From assembly GCF_037811135.1 (NCBI RefSeq), contig NZ_CP149130.1:3096501-3160500 (forward strand): a stretch of DNA of 64,000 bases. The letters run 5' to 3'. Each line of letters opens with the position of its first letter. Within the stretch, counting starts at the first letter, position 1. Origin of the DNA: Aeromonas rivipollensis (GTDB taxonomy: Bacteria; Pseudomonadota; Gammaproteobacteria; Enterobacterales; Aeromonadaceae). Positions 1-8,280 of the stretch are shown piece by piece. The notes beneath the pieces are model-generated. The model saw nothing but the letters and a program-made list of their open reading frames with translations. It made no database searches and was not told where the DNA came from. The position numbers and the translations under genes are program-made.

Positions 1-288
1 CTGGATGCGGCGGATGGAGGAGACATAGATGCTCCAGTCCTTGGAGGTGACGTCGGCACCGGTATTGGTCAGATGCAGCTTGGCAACACCGCAGCTCGCC
101 CACTCGGAGCCCAGGGCCTGGCAGTCGAGGCCGGCGCCGGCACCGTCATTGGTGACGACTTCGTACTTGACGACCAGATTGCTGGCGAGGGAATCGACCA
201 CGGCTTGCTTGGCGGCATCGGCTGCCTGCACTTGGCTGACGAAAACGGTAGACATGGCAATGGCTAACAGAGAATGTTTCAAGTTCAT
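1..288 (-). CDS. Chitobiase / beta-N-acetylhexosaminidase (GH20), N-terminal part
   Basis: Partial gene: 96 codons from an ATG at 288 to the window edge, with the rest lying to the left. The product starts with a signal peptide (positive MNLKHS, hydrophobic core, cleavage near VQA-AD). It continues into a sequence typical of the carbohydrate-binding N-terminal domain of secreted bacterial chitobiases (SNLVVKYEVV, then DCQALGSEWASC and KLHLTNTG). Such enzymes release GlcNAc from chitobiose in the periplasm or outside the cell. It lies downstream of nagE on the same strand, 123 bases away, which fits co-regulation with GlcNAc uptake. GAGAG lies about 9 bases before the start. The catalytic domain is not in the window, so the family call rests on the first 96 residues and context. 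Confidence 0.75.
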   Translation of the reverse strand, partial: MNLKHSLLAIAMSTVFVSQVQAADAAKQAVVDSLASNLVVKYEVVTNDGAGAGLDCQALGSEWASCGVAKLHLTNTGADVTSKDWSIYVSSIRRIQ

Positions 289-341
289 AACTGCTGCTCT
301 CATTTGAAGTAAAGGTTGGATTTTCTTGGCTTTTTTTATAT

Positions 342-362
342 GGGGCCCCGGGAACGGGGCCC
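342..362. other. GC-rich hairpin between nagE and the chitobiase gene
   Basis: GGGCCCC (343-349) pairs with GGGGCCC (356-362) around a 6-base loop. It lies between the nagE stop and the chitobiase start. Reading in the direction of these genes it is followed by A residues, not T, so it is not a standard intrinsic terminator. It could stabilise the nagE 3' end or pause polymerase. Confidence 0.4.
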
Positions 363-411
363 TTAGTTATGTCAACAATGGACTTAGACTTGAGGTGAGC
401 GAGTCGCTCGA

Positions 412-1866
412 TTAACGCAGGGCTTTCATCTCACCGGCGATGATTTCGGCCAAGGGGCCCAGAATCACCTGCAGGTTCTGCTCACCGAGCTTGACCACAC
501 CGGCCGCGCCCAGGGCTTTGAGCTTGCGCTCATCGACGATGCTGCGATCTTTCAGGGTCAGACGCAGACGGGTGATGCAGGCATCGATGGTCACCAGGTT
601 CTCCTGGCCACCCAGCACTTCCAGATACTGGCGAGCCAGCTCGGTGCGGTCGGTGGTCTGAGCCTGTACCGGCACGGCTTCGTCATCTTCACGACCCGGG
701 GTTTTCAGGTTGAACTTGACGATAACGGCACGGAAGATGGCGTAGTAGAGACCGAAGAACACCAGGCCTTGTACCAGCAACATGTACCACTGGGTCGCCA
801 GCGGGTTGCGGCTGGAGAGCACCATATCCACCAGACCGGCACTGAAACCGAAACCGGCGATCCAGTGCATGCTGGAGGCGATGAACACGGACAGACCGGT
901 CAGCAGGGCATGGATGACGTAGAGCACAGGCGCCACGAACATGAAGGAGAACTCGAGCGGCTCGGTCACCCCGGTGAAGAAGGCGGCAAAGGCGGCTGCG
1001 ATCATGATGGAGGCAACTTTCTCTTTGTTCTCTTTCTTCGCGCTGTGGTAGATGGCCAGTGCCGCACCCGGCAGACCGAACATCATGATGGGGAAGAAGC
1101 CAGCCTGGTACATGCCGGTCACGCCCACGACAGCCTTGCCGGCGTCAATGGAGGATTGGCCACCCAGGAAGTTCGGGATGTCGTTGATGCCAGCCACGTC
1201 GAACCAGAACACAGAGTTCAGGGCGTGGTGCAGACCGACCGGGATCAGCAAACGGTTGAAGAAGGCGTAGATGCCGGCACCGGTGGAGCCCATGCTGACG
1301 ATGGATTCACCGAAGTGTACCAGGCCACCATAGATAACCGGCCAGACGGCCATCAGGATGAAGGAGACCACTATCATGACAACGGAGGTCACGATGGGTA
1401 CCAGACGACGGCCGGAGAAGAAGGCCAGCGCCTTGTGCAGCTCGACGCTGCTGAAGCGGTTGTACAGCTCGGCCGCGATGACACCACAGAGGATGCCGAC
1501 GAACTGGTTGCTGATCTTGGCAAAGGCTGCCGGCACCTGGTCGGCCGGGATACCCTTGATCTGGGCAACGGCGCCCGGGCTCAGCAGGGTGGTGACCACC
1601 AGGAAGCCGACCAGACCGGCCAGCGCGGCGGAACCGTCTTTATCCTTGGACATGCCATAGGCGACGCCCACGGCAAACAGCACGGGCATGCTGTCGATGA
1701 TGGCGGCACCCGCCTTGATCAGGAAGGCGGCGACCGGACTTCCACCGCCCCAGCCGTTCGGGTCAATCCAATAGCCAATCCCCATCAGGATCGCTGCGGC
1801 AGGCAATACCGCTACCGGCACCATCAGGGCACGGCCGATCTTTTGCAAATAACCGAGAATGTTCAC
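412..1866 (-). CDS. nagE: PTS N-acetylglucosamine transporter subunit IIBC
   Basis: 484-residue membrane permease that imports GlcNAc and phosphorylates it to GlcNAc-6-P. Residues 1 to about 385 form the EIIC membrane domain, with the glucose-family start (GYLQKIGRALMVPVAVLPAA) and the FMFVAPVLYVIHALLTG segment. A linker leads to an EIIB domain with the phospho-accepting Cys near residue 430 (DACITRLRLTL). E. coli NagE is about 648 residues because it carries a fused EIIA; here the protein ends after EIIB, so phosphate must come from a separate EIIA such as Crr. The start follows a CCTCTCC complement, that is GGAGAGG, 6 bases upstream. Divergent from nagB and probably co-transcribed with chitobiase. 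Confidence 0.95.
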   Translation of the reverse strand: MNILGYLQKIGRALMVPVAVLPAAAILMGIGYWIDPNGWGGGSPVAAFLIKAGAAIIDSMPVLFAVGVAYGMSKDKDGSAALAGLVGFLVVTTLLSPGAVAQIKGIPADQVPAAFAKISNQFVGILCGVIAAELYNRFSSVELHKALAFFSGRRLVPIVTSVVMIVVSFILMAVWPVIYGGLVHFGESIVSMGSTGAGIYAFFNRLLIPVGLHHALNSVFWFDVAGINDIPNFLGGQSSIDAGKAVVGVTGMYQAGFFPIMMFGLPGAALAIYHSAKKENKEKVASIMIAAAFAAFFTGVTEPLEFSFMFVAPVLYVIHALLTGLSVFIASSMHWIAGFGFSAGLVDMVLSSRNPLATQWYMLLVQGLVFFGLYYAIFRAVIVKFNLKTPGREDDEAVPVQAQTTDRTELARQYLEVLGGQENLVTIDACITRLRLTLKDRSIVDERKLKALGAAGVVKLGEQNLQVILGPLAEIIAGEMKALR

Positions 1867-1957
1867 GGTTCCTCTCCTTAGTTGATGTTTTTCTAGAAAT
1901 TAAGTGCTTATCACGTTCGACGCATAAGCCATCAAGGCTTGATTGGCAGTCTATGTG

Positions 1958-1984
1958 TTTTATTTCGCTGCGCAAATTAATAAA
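1958..1984. promoter_or_regulatory. Candidate NagC operator 1 (nagE side)
   Basis: TTTTATTTCGC and CGCAAATTAATAA flank a central position near 1971. This is an AT-rich imperfect palindrome with TTATTT/AAATAA arms around a CG-containing centre, as in E. coli NagC operators. It lies about 90 bases upstream of nagE. Assignment is by resemblance and context. Confidence 0.55.
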
Positions 1985-1989
1985 CCAGC

Positions 1990-2011
1990 TTTCGTGATCA
2001 TTATCACTCAA
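1990..2011. promoter_or_regulatory. CRP binding site between nagE and nagB
   Basis: GTGA (1994-1997) and TCAC (2004-2007) are separated by exactly six bases, the core of a CRP site. It sits between the two candidate NagC operators, as the CRP site does in the E. coli nagE-nagB regulatory region. Confidence 0.65.
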
Positions 2012-2051
2012 CAGAGATAAAGGTAGCGGATAGATGTGGCTTAGTTCGCAA

Positions 2052-2075
2052 TCTTTATTTACGCTATAAAACAAC
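2052..2075. promoter_or_regulatory. Candidate NagC operator 2 (nagB side)
   Basis: TCTTTATTTACGC followed by TATAAAACAAC, centred near 2063, about 92 bases from operator 1. The spacing is close to the E. coli arrangement in which two NagC-bound operators form a repression loop. The right arm is less regular than in operator 1. Confidence 0.45.
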
Positions 2076-2137
2076 TTGAATCCGTGTTTGGTCCCTTGCC
2101 GTCAATCCTGTGCGGCAACCGTACTGAGGTATAGAAA

Positions 2138-2938
2138 ATGCGCCTGATCCCGTTGAAGTCTGCCAGCCAGGTGGGTCTCTGGTCTGCCCGTTACATCGTT
2201 GACCGCATCAATGCGTTCAAACCGACAGCCGACCGCCCCTTCGTGCTGGGCCTGCCCACCGGTGGCACGCCGCTGACGACCTACAAGCGCCTGATCGAGC
2301 TGCACAAGGCCGGCGAGGTGAGCTTCGAGCACGTGGTGACCTTCAACATGGACGAGTATGTGGGCCTGCCGAAGGAGCACCCGGAGAGCTACCACAGCTT
2401 CATGCACAACAACTTCTTCAATCACGTCGACATCCGCCCGGAAAACATCAACATCCTCAACGGCAATGCCGAGGATCTGGTGGCCGAGTGCAAGCGTTAT
2501 GAAGACAAGATCAAGTCCTACGGCAGGATCAACCTCTTCATGGGCGGCGTCGGCAACGACGGCCACATCGCCTTCAACGAACCGGCCTCTTCCCTGGCCT
2601 CCCGTACCAGGGTCAAGACCCTGACCGAGGATACCCGCATCGCCAACTCCCGCTTCTTCGGTGGCGACATGGAGCAGGTGCCCAAGCTGGCGCTGACCGT
2701 GGGCGTGGGCACCCTGATGGATGCCGAAGAGATCATGATCCTGGTGACCGGCCACGCCAAGGCTCTGGCCCTGCAGGCCGCGGTGGAAGGCTGTGTCAAC
2801 CACATGTGGACCATCTCCACCCTGCAACTGCATCCCAAGGGCATGATGGTGTGCGACGAGCCCTCCACCATGGAGCTGAAAGTCAAGACGGTCCGTTACT
2901 TCCAGCAGCTGGAAGCCGCCAACATCGACCGTCTGTAA
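2138..2938 (+). CDS. nagB: Glucosamine-6-phosphate deaminase
   Basis: 266 residues, the same length as E. coli NagB and collinear with it. It converts glucosamine-6-phosphate to fructose-6-phosphate and ammonia, the step that feeds amino sugars into glycolysis. Catalytic residues are where expected: Asp72 in [10 protein letters not shown], and Asp141, His143 and Glu148 in [13 protein letters not shown]. The substrate loop [12 protein letters not shown] is near residue 40. TGAGGT lies about 10 bases before the ATG. First gene of nagB-nagA-nagC; 9 bases separate it from nagA. Confidence 0.97.
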   Translation: MRLIPLKSASQVGLWSARYIVDRINAFKPTADRPFVLGLPTGGTPLTTYKRLIELHKAGEVSFEHVVTFNMDEYVGLPKEHPESYHSFMHNNFFNHVDIRPENINILNGNAEDLVAECKRYEDKIKSYGRINLFMGGVGNDGHIAFNEPASSLASRTRVKTLTEDTRIANSRFFGGDMEQVPKLALTVGVGTLMDAEEIMILVTGHAKALALQAAVEGCVNHMWTISTLQLHPKGMMVCDEPSTMELKVKTVRYFQQLEAANIDRL

Positions 2939-2947
2939 GGAGCCGTC

Positions 2948-4093
2948 ATGTACGCACTGACTAATTGCACCCTCTATACCGGCAGCTGCGTGCTGACCGG
3001 TTACGGGGTGGTGATCGAAGGCGACAAGATTGTCGCCATCTCCCACCTGGCCGAGCTGCCAGCGGGCATTGAGCAGATTGATCTCAAGGGCGCCAACCTC
3101 AGTGCCGGCTTCATCGATGTGCAGCTCAATGGCTGCGGCGGCGTCATGTTCAACGGTCACATCACCACAGAGACCCTGGCCACCATGCAGGCGGCCAACC
3201 TCAAGTCCGGTACCACCAGCTTCCTGCCGACCCTGATCACCAGTCCGGATGCGGACATGAAGCTGGCGGTGGCGGTGACCCGCGACTACATGGCCGCCCG
3301 TCCGAACGAGGTGCTGGGGGTCCATCTGGAAGGGCCCTACACCAACCTCAAGCGCAAGGGCATACACCCGGCCGAGCAGATCCGTCAGCCCGTCGACGAG
3401 ATGATCGATTTCTTCTGCGCCAACAGCGACGCCATCGCCAAGATCACCCTGGCGCCGGAGCGCAACAAGCCGGAGCACATCCGTCGCCTGGTGGAAGCCG
3501 GCATCCTGGTCTCCGCCGGTCACACAGCTGCCAGCTATGACCAGGCCATGGCCGGCTTTGACAACGGCATGCGCTTTGCCACCCACCTCTACAACGCCAT
3601 GACCCCGACCCTGAACGGTCGCGAACCTGGCGTGGTGGGCGCCATCTACGATCGCAAGGATGTCTATGCGGGCATCATCGTCGACGGTCACCACGTGCAC
3701 TGGGCCAACGTGCGCCTGGCACACAGGATCCTCGGCGAGAAACTGGTGCTGGTCACCGATGCCACCGCCGCGGCCGGTGCACCGGAAGGCTTTGAGCAGT
3801 TTGATTTTTGTGGCGCAACCGTCTATTTCCGCGATGGTCAGTGCGTCGATGAGAATGGTACACTCGGCGGCTCTGCCCTCACCATGATTGAAGGGGTGGA
3901 GAATCTGGTCAAACAGGTCGGATTACCGCTCGATGAAGCACTGAGAATGGCCACCCTTTACCCCGCTCGCGCCATTGGATGGGACTCACGTCTCGGTAGT
4001 ATCCAGGTCGGAAAAATTGCCAACCTCACCGTCTTTGATCAGGCCTTCACGGTCTGCGGGACCGTGGTTAACGGACACTACACAACACAGTGA
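2948..4093 (+). CDS. nagA: N-acetylglucosamine-6-phosphate deacetylase
   Basis: 381-residue amidohydrolase that removes the acetyl group from GlcNAc-6-P in the cytoplasm, supplying NagB. Metal and catalytic residues typical of NagA are visible: Glu128 in HLEGPYTN, His192 in SAGHTAA, His213 in ATHLYNAM and Asp271 in [10 protein letters not shown]. The start follows AAGGAG (2937-2942). The stop lies 4 bases before the ATG of nagC, so the three genes form one transcription unit. Confidence 0.96.
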   Translation: MYALTNCTLYTGSCVLTGYGVVIEGDKIVAISHLAELPAGIEQIDLKGANLSAGFIDVQLNGCGGVMFNGHITTETLATMQAANLKSGTTSFLPTLITSPDADMKLAVAVTRDYMAARPNEVLGVHLEGPYTNLKRKGIHPAEQIRQPVDEMIDFFCANSDAIAKITLAPERNKPEHIRRLVEAGILVSAGHTAASYDQAMAGFDNGMRFATHLYNAMTPTLNGREPGVVGAIYDRKDVYAGIIVDGHHVHWANVRLAHRILGEKLVLVTDATAAAGAPEGFEQFDFCGATVYFRDGQCVDENGTLGGSALTMIEGVENLVKQVGLPLDEALRMATLYPARAIGWDSRLGSIQVGKIANLTVFDQAFTVCGTVVNGHYTTQ

Positions 4094-4097
4094 CACT

Positions 4098-5312
4098 ATG
4101 ACTGGCGGACAAATAGCAAACGTAGATCTTATCAAGCAGGTGAACAGTGCCGTCGTCTATCGACTCATTGACCTGCAGGGGCCCATCTCGCGGGTCAAAA
4201 TTGCCGAGTTGAGTCAGCTGGCCCCGGCCAGCGTGACCAAGATAACCCGGCAACTGATCGAGCATGGGCTGATCAGGGAGACGTCGCCCCAGGCGTCAAC
4301 CGGCGGACGACGCGCCATCTCCCTGACCACCATCAAGCATCGCTTTCAGTTTGTCTCCGCCAAGCTTGGCCGCGGCTATCTGCAGCTCTCCCTGTATGAT
4401 CTCGACGGCAAGGAGCTCGATCAGCACATCACCCAGGTGACAGAGATAGAGCAACAGCCCGTGGTCGACATGCTGCTGCGGGAAATTGGCGCCTTCATCG
4501 ACGCCAATACCGAGCGCAGCCGCAACCTCATCAGTGTCGCCCTCACCATGCCGGGCCTGGTCAACCCGGAATCCGGCATGGTCATCTATACCCCCACCTA
4601 CCAGATCCGCAACCTGGGGCTCGCCAAGCTGCTGGAGCACCATTTCAACCTCCCCTGCTACGTGGGCAACGATACCCGTTCCCTGGCGCTGGCCGAGCAC
4701 TTCTTCGGCGAGTCCCGCGACTGCATGGACTCCATCCTGGTGAGCGTCCACCAGGGCACCGGCTCCGGCATCATCACCAAGGGGCAGGTATTCCTCGGTC
4801 ATAACCGCAACGTCGGCGAGATAGGCCACATCCAGGTCGAGCCCCTCGGCAAGCGCTGCCACTGCGGCAACTTCGGCTGCCTCGAGACCATCGCCTCCAA
4901 CGAGGCCATCGTCGACAAGGTGAAGGAGCTCATCAGCCGCGGCCACCTGAGCTCGCTGCAGGAGAAGCACATCACCATCCAGGAGGTGTGCAAGGCCGCC
5001 GTGGCCGGTGACGAACTGGCCCGCAGCGTGATCGAGAACGTGGGAGAACACCTGGGCCGGGCCATCGCCATCACGGTCAACCTGTTCAACCCTCAGAAGG
5101 TGCTGATCGCCGGCGAAATCACCGCCGCCGAGGAGATACTGATCCCGGCCATCCGTCGCTGCGTCGAGCACCAGTCCCTGCCGAGCTTCCACCGTGGCCT
5201 GCCCATCGTGAAGGCGCGCTTCCAGAACCAGCCCACCATAGGCGGCTTCGCCCTGGTGAAGCGCTCCCTGCTGGAAGGGGATCTGCTGCAGATCATCATG
5301 GAGCAGAAGTAA
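4098..5312 (+). CDS. nagC: N-acetylglucosamine repressor NagC (ROK family)
   Basis: 404 residues from the ATG at 4098, which matches the N-terminus of E. coli NagC; the frame is open further upstream but that part overlaps nagA and has no similarity. Residues about 25-75 are the winged helix-turn-helix (SRVKIAELSQLAPASVTKITRQLIE), in two stretches matching NagC. The ROK sugar-binding domain follows, with the zinc-binding CHCGNFGCLE motif. NagC represses nag and chitin genes and is released by GlcNAc-6-P. There is no clear ribosome binding site, which fits translational coupling to nagA 4 bases upstream. Candidate operators lie before nagB and nagE. Confidence 0.95.
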   Translation: MTGGQIANVDLIKQVNSAVVYRLIDLQGPISRVKIAELSQLAPASVTKITRQLIEHGLIRETSPQASTGGRRAISLTTIKHRFQFVSAKLGRGYLQLSLYDLDGKELDQHITQVTEIEQQPVVDMLLREIGAFIDANTERSRNLISVALTMPGLVNPESGMVIYTPTYQIRNLGLAKLLEHHFNLPCYVGNDTRSLALAEHFFGESRDCMDSILVSVHQGTGSGIITKGQVFLGHNRNVGEIGHIQVEPLGKRCHCGNFGCLETIASNEAIVDKVKELISRGHLSSLQEKHITIQEVCKAAVAGDELARSVIENVGEHLGRAIAITVNLFNPQKVLIAGEITAAEEILIPAIRRCVEHQSLPSFHRGLPIVKARFQNQPTIGGFALVKRSLLEGDLLQIIMEQK

Positions 5313-5332
5313 AGGCCCAAGCCTTGGGAAAC

Positions 5333-5362
5333 AAAAACGGCAGCCAGTGGCTGCCGTTTTTT
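5333..5362 (+). terminator. Terminator of nagBAC
   Basis: ACGGCAGCC and GGCTGCCGT form a 9-bp stem with an AGT loop, followed by a T run to 5362. The A run on the left side means it may also work on the minus strand, ending transcription from eptA. The same 9-bp stem recurs at 7337-7357 after yebC. Confidence 0.85.
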
Positions 5363-5381
5363 ATGGTCTGTTTTCGCCGGT

Positions 5382-5486
5382 TTACCCTGCCCTACAGGGC
5401 TTGAACAGGTCAAGCTTGCCGTCATAGACCTGGGTCTGTACGTCCATGATGCCGAGCATGGTGCGGGGAAACAGGTTGTCGCGTTC
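5382..5486 (-). pseudogene. Extra copy of the eptA 3' end (gene-tail remnant)
   Basis: About 100 bases reproduce the last part of the neighbouring eptA gene, including its C-terminal residues CRAG and a stop codon (TAA here, TGA in the intact gene). From the shared ATG-CTC-GGC to the stop the two copies encode the same amino acids. The differences (GTA/GTG, TGT/TGC, AGG/CGG, GCA/GCG) are all synonymous. Just upstream, PRT replaces HS, a one-codon length change. Beyond DNLF towards the 5' side the similarity stops. The copy is in frame with the intact gene, 39 codons after its stop. No start codon or promoter of its own is visible, so it is read as the tail of a lost allele or paralogue. Confidence 0.85.
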
Positions 5487-5498
5487 GGTTAGCCTGAC

Positions 5499-7124
5499 TC
5501 ACCCCGCCCGGCAGGGCTTGAACAGGTCAAGCTTGCCGTCATAGACCTGGGTCTGCACGTCCATGATGCCGAGCATCGAGTGGAACAGGTTGTCGTGGGA
5601 GAAGCGCTTGCTGTCCGCCTCCTGGCGCAGGCAATCCTGATTGAGCCCGCGATCCCGCTGCAGCTGGGGAGAGAACCAGGTCAGCAGGGGCACCCGGGTC
5701 TGATCGTCCGGGGCGAACTTGTAGGGGGTGCCGTGCAGGTAAAGCCCCAGCGCCCCCAGGGATTCCCCGTGATCCGACAGGTAGACCAGCCCCACGTTGT
5801 ACTGGCTCTCCAGGGTCTTGAGCTTGGCGATAAGCTGGGACAGCACCTTGTCGGTATAGCGAATGGTGTTGTCATAGGTGTTGACCAGCTCCTCATTGCT
5901 GCAGTTCTCGATGTCGCTGCGCGGGCAGTCCGGCAGGAAGACACGATCCTCGGCCGGGTAGCGGCGATAGTAGGTCGGGCCATGGCTGCCCATCAGGTGG
6001 AAGGCCACCAGCTTGCTGCCCTGCTTGCCCTTCATCCCGGCGATCTGCCGATCCAGCCCCTGCAGCAAGACCTCGTCATAGCAGGAGTCCCCTTCACAGT
6101 ATTGGGGGAAGGCCTTGGGCTCGATCTCCAGGGTGGGCACGTTATTGCACACCCCCTTGCAGCCGCCGTCGTTCTCCTTCCACAGCACTGAGACACCGGC
6201 GTGTTGCAGCACGTCCAGCAGGCCGTCCCTGGACTTGGCCAGGGTCTCGTCATATTCCCGGCGCGTGAGGTTGGAGAACATGCAGGGCACCGAGACAGCG
6301 GTGGCGGTGCCACAGGAGCGCACGTCCCTGAAGGAGACGAGATCCGGCTCCTTCATGGTGAAGCCGTTGGTCTGCTTCTGGTAGCCGTTGAGGGAGTAGT
6401 TCTGGCTGCGGGCCGTCTCCCCCACCACCAGGAACATCAGGGTCGGCTTGCCGCCCTTGTCCACCACCCTGGCATCTGTGCCTATCGGCTGATAAGGGAC
6501 AGGGGTGGCGAAGAGAATATCCCGGGCGTAGCGATAGAGACCGCGCACGTAGTTGGAGGGGACTATCTCTTTGACGATGGTATGGTTGTTGCGCCCGACC
6601 GAGGCGTAATCCTGGTAATAGAGGGCGGCGACGCCGACCAGGAACAACAGGGAGAGTGCGATCCCCGCCAGACGCTGGGCCAGCCCCTTGTACCAGGGGG
6701 TTGGGTATTCGATCTTCAGCCACAAGAGGCCAAGCACCGGCAGCACGGCGGTCAGCAGGAACCAGAGCACCACTGAACCATTGAGATAGGAGGTCGCCTC
6801 CCCGCTGTTGGTTTCGAGTATGTTCTGCACCATGCCCACATCGAAGATGATCCCGTATTTGAGCATGGCGTAGCTGACCAGAGAGGCCGTCATGATCAGC
6901 AGGATGAAGAAGGGCTTGAGCAGGTAGCGGAAGGTAAACGGCAGGAAGACCGCATTGAGGGCGGCGATCAACACCAGGGGGATAGAGAGGGCAAATCCCG
7001 CCTTCACATGCTCGAGGGCGCTGAGAATACGATAAAAGTGCAGGAAAATGGGCCAGTTGAACACCAGTGCAAACAGCAGCACCAGCAACAGATTGACCTT
7101 CATCACTCCCAGAGTGAGGCGCAT
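5499..7124 (-). CDS. Phosphoethanolamine-lipid A transferase (EptA/MCR-3-like)
   Basis: 541 residues, the length of MCR-3. Five N-terminal membrane helices (about residues 8-170) precede a periplasmic sulfatase-fold domain. Zinc and catalytic residues of the family are present: Glu236 in VVGETARSQN, the phosphate-accepting Thr275 in SCGTATAVSVP, and Asp-His in SDHGESLGALG. The disulfide-rich segment (GGCKGVC, GDSCYDE) also matches MCR proteins. The enzyme adds phosphoethanolamine to lipid A, lowering polymyxin binding. Start chosen at 7124 because GGAG lies 8 bases upstream and the protein then begins at the family's first helix; an upstream extension is possible but unsupported. A PmrA-box match lies 145 bases upstream. 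It resembles the intrinsic Aeromonas eptAv3/eptAv7 genes (mcr-3/mcr-7 relatives); I cannot say which. Confidence 0.9.
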   Translation of the reverse strand: MRLTLGVMKVNLLLVLLFALVFNWPIFLHFYRILSALEHVKAGFALSIPLVLIAALNAVFLPFTFRYLLKPFFILLIMTASLVSYAMLKYGIIFDVGMVQNILETNSGEATSYLNGSVVLWFLLTAVLPVLGLLWLKIEYPTPWYKGLAQRLAGIALSLLFLVGVAALYYQDYASVGRNNHTIVKEIVPSNYVRGLYRYARDILFATPVPYQPIGTDARVVDKGGKPTLMFLVVGETARSQNYSLNGYQKQTNGFTMKEPDLVSFRDVRSCGTATAVSVPCMFSNLTRREYDETLAKSRDGLLDVLQHAGVSVLWKENDGGCKGVCNNVPTLEIEPKAFPQYCEGDSCYDEVLLQGLDRQIAGMKGKQGSKLVAFHLMGSHGPTYYRRYPAEDRVFLPDCPRSDIENCSNEELVNTYDNTIRYTDKVLSQLIAKLKTLESQYNVGLVYLSDHGESLGALGLYLHGTPYKFAPDDQTRVPLLTWFSPQLQRDRGLNQDCLRQEADSKRFSHDNLFHSMLGIMDVQTQVYDGKLDLFKPCRAG

Positions 7125-7268
7125 AAGAAGACTCCGACAAACCAGTGATCTGGAGACCCTGCATGGGGACTCCGTTGTGGGCATCCCTGCCACCCGTCTC
7201 TCTTCCCGAGCAGACAAGGTGGTGATGGGCACAGCGGCCCGGATGCAAGGAAAGAGTAAGAAGGCAAA

Positions 7269-7285
7269 CTTAAGCGGGAATTAAG
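7269..7285 (-). promoter_or_regulatory. PmrA box upstream of eptA
   Basis: On the minus strand the sequence reads CTTAAT-TCCCG-CTTAAG. It fits the published PmrA consensus YTTAAK-N5-YTTAAK at every fixed position. It lies about 145 bases upstream of the eptA start, on the coding strand. Known role: response to polymyxin, iron or low pH through PmrAB. No clear -10 element was fixed. Confidence 0.7.
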
Positions 7286-7330
7286 GAAGGCACAGCGAAG
7301 GAAATGGCGACTGAGAAGAATCAGTGAGAT

Positions 7331-7357
7331 AAAAAAACGGCAGCCTGAGGCTGCCGT
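7331..7357 (-). terminator. Terminator after yebC
   Basis: On the minus strand ACGGCAGCC-TCA-GGCTGCCGT is followed by seven T residues. The stem is identical to that of the nagC terminator at 5337-5360. Confidence 0.85.
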
Positions 7358-7392
7358 CTGGTGTTTATCCCCAGTCAGGGGAGGCTGTGCTG

Positions 7393-7440
7393 TCAGAGCA
7401 GCGCGGCCACTTCGTCGGAGGGAGGTGAGACCGTTGTGGT
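7393..7440 (-). pseudogene. Extra copy of the yebC 3' end (gene-tail remnant)
   Basis: These 48 bases repeat the last 44 bases of yebC (7472-7515). The final residues SDEVAALL and the TGA stop are preserved, with one synonymous change (GCG for GCA). The middle carries a 4-base length difference, so it does not form an open continuation. It sits 79 bases downstream of the true yebC stop, between yebC and its terminator. No expression signals of its own are seen. Confidence 0.75.
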
Positions 7441-7471
7441 GCCCCTCTCTCACACGTGCTCTACCTGGCGA

Positions 7472-8212
7472 TCAGAGCAGTGCGGCCACTTCGTCGGAGA
7501 TGGAGCCGTTGTGGTAGACCTCCTGCACGTCGTCCAGATCTTCCAGCATGTCGATCAGACGCATCAGCTTGGGGGCTGTGTCGGCATCCAGCTCGGCTTC
7601 GGTGGAGGCGATCATGGTCACTTCGGCGCTCTGGGGCTTGAAGCCGGCGGCTTCCAGGCCATCGAGCACTGTGCCGAAATCGTTCGGGGTGGTGTAGACC
7701 TCGATGGAGCCATCCTCTTCGGTAACCACGTCATCGGCACCCGCTTCCAGGGCCGCGTCCATCAGGGCATCTTCGTCCACGCCCACGAAGGTCAGCAGAC
7801 CCTTCTTGCTGAACAGGTAAGCCACCGAGCCGTCGGTGCCCAGGTTGCCGCCGCACTTGCTGAAGGCATGACGCACTTCCGCCACGGTGCGGTTACGGTT
7901 GTCGGTCAGGCACTCTACCATGACGGCGGAGCCCGCCGGGCCGTAACCTTCGTAGACGATGGTCTCGAGCTGCTCGCCATCGCCACCACCGGCGCCGCGC
8001 TGGATGGCACGGTTGATGGTGTCGCGGGTCATGTTGCCGGTCAGGGCAGCCGCTACCGCCGCGCGCAGGCGCGGGTTGTTGGCGGGATCAGCATCACCGA
8101 GGCGAGCCGAGGTGGTGATTTCGCGGATCAGCTTGGTGAAGATCTTGCCACGCTTGGCGTCTTGCGCCGCCTTGCGGTGTTTGATGTTGGCCCATTTGCT
8201 GTGACCTGCCAT
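7472..8212 (-). CDS. yebC: YebC/PmpR family regulatory or translation factor
   Basis: 246 residues beginning with the family signature [21 protein letters not shown] central [19 protein letters not shown] segment and an acidic C-terminal domain follow. Family members bind DNA as regulators, and some have been linked to relief of ribosome stalling; the sequence alone does not decide between these. It lies 68 bases downstream of aspS on the same strand, probably in one operon. Unusually, a second copy of its 3' end lies just downstream. Confidence 0.93.
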   Translation of the reverse strand: MAGHSKWANIKHRKAAQDAKRGKIFTKLIREITTSARLGDADPANNPRLRAAVAAALTGNMTRDTINRAIQRGAGGGDGEQLETIVYEGYGPAGSAVMVECLTDNRNRTVAEVRHAFSKCGGNLGTDGSVAYLFSKKGLLTFVGVDEDALMDAALEAGADDVVTEEDGSIEVYTTPNDFGTVLDGLEAAGFKPQSAEVTMIASTEAELDADTAPKLMRLIDMLEDLDDVQEVYHNGSISDEVAALL

Positions 8213-8280
8213 AAAAACTCTCCGTTATAATTTGAAATCAATGGGATACGGGTCGCATGGCGACCCGTTCTTCAATCTTC

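Noticed and set aside
342-362. GC hairpin as nagE terminator
   Set aside because: On the coding strand it is followed by A residues, not T, so it does not qualify as an intrinsic terminator.
2102-3724. 540-codon minus-strand frame opposite nagB and nagA
   Set aside because: Shadow frame over two conserved genes; no domain, no start signal.
5382-5501. Stop-codon readthrough producing a C-terminally extended EptA
   Set aside because: The 38 in-frame sense codons after the TGA merely repeat the protein's own end and are best explained as a remnant; no readthrough context or family precedent is known to me.
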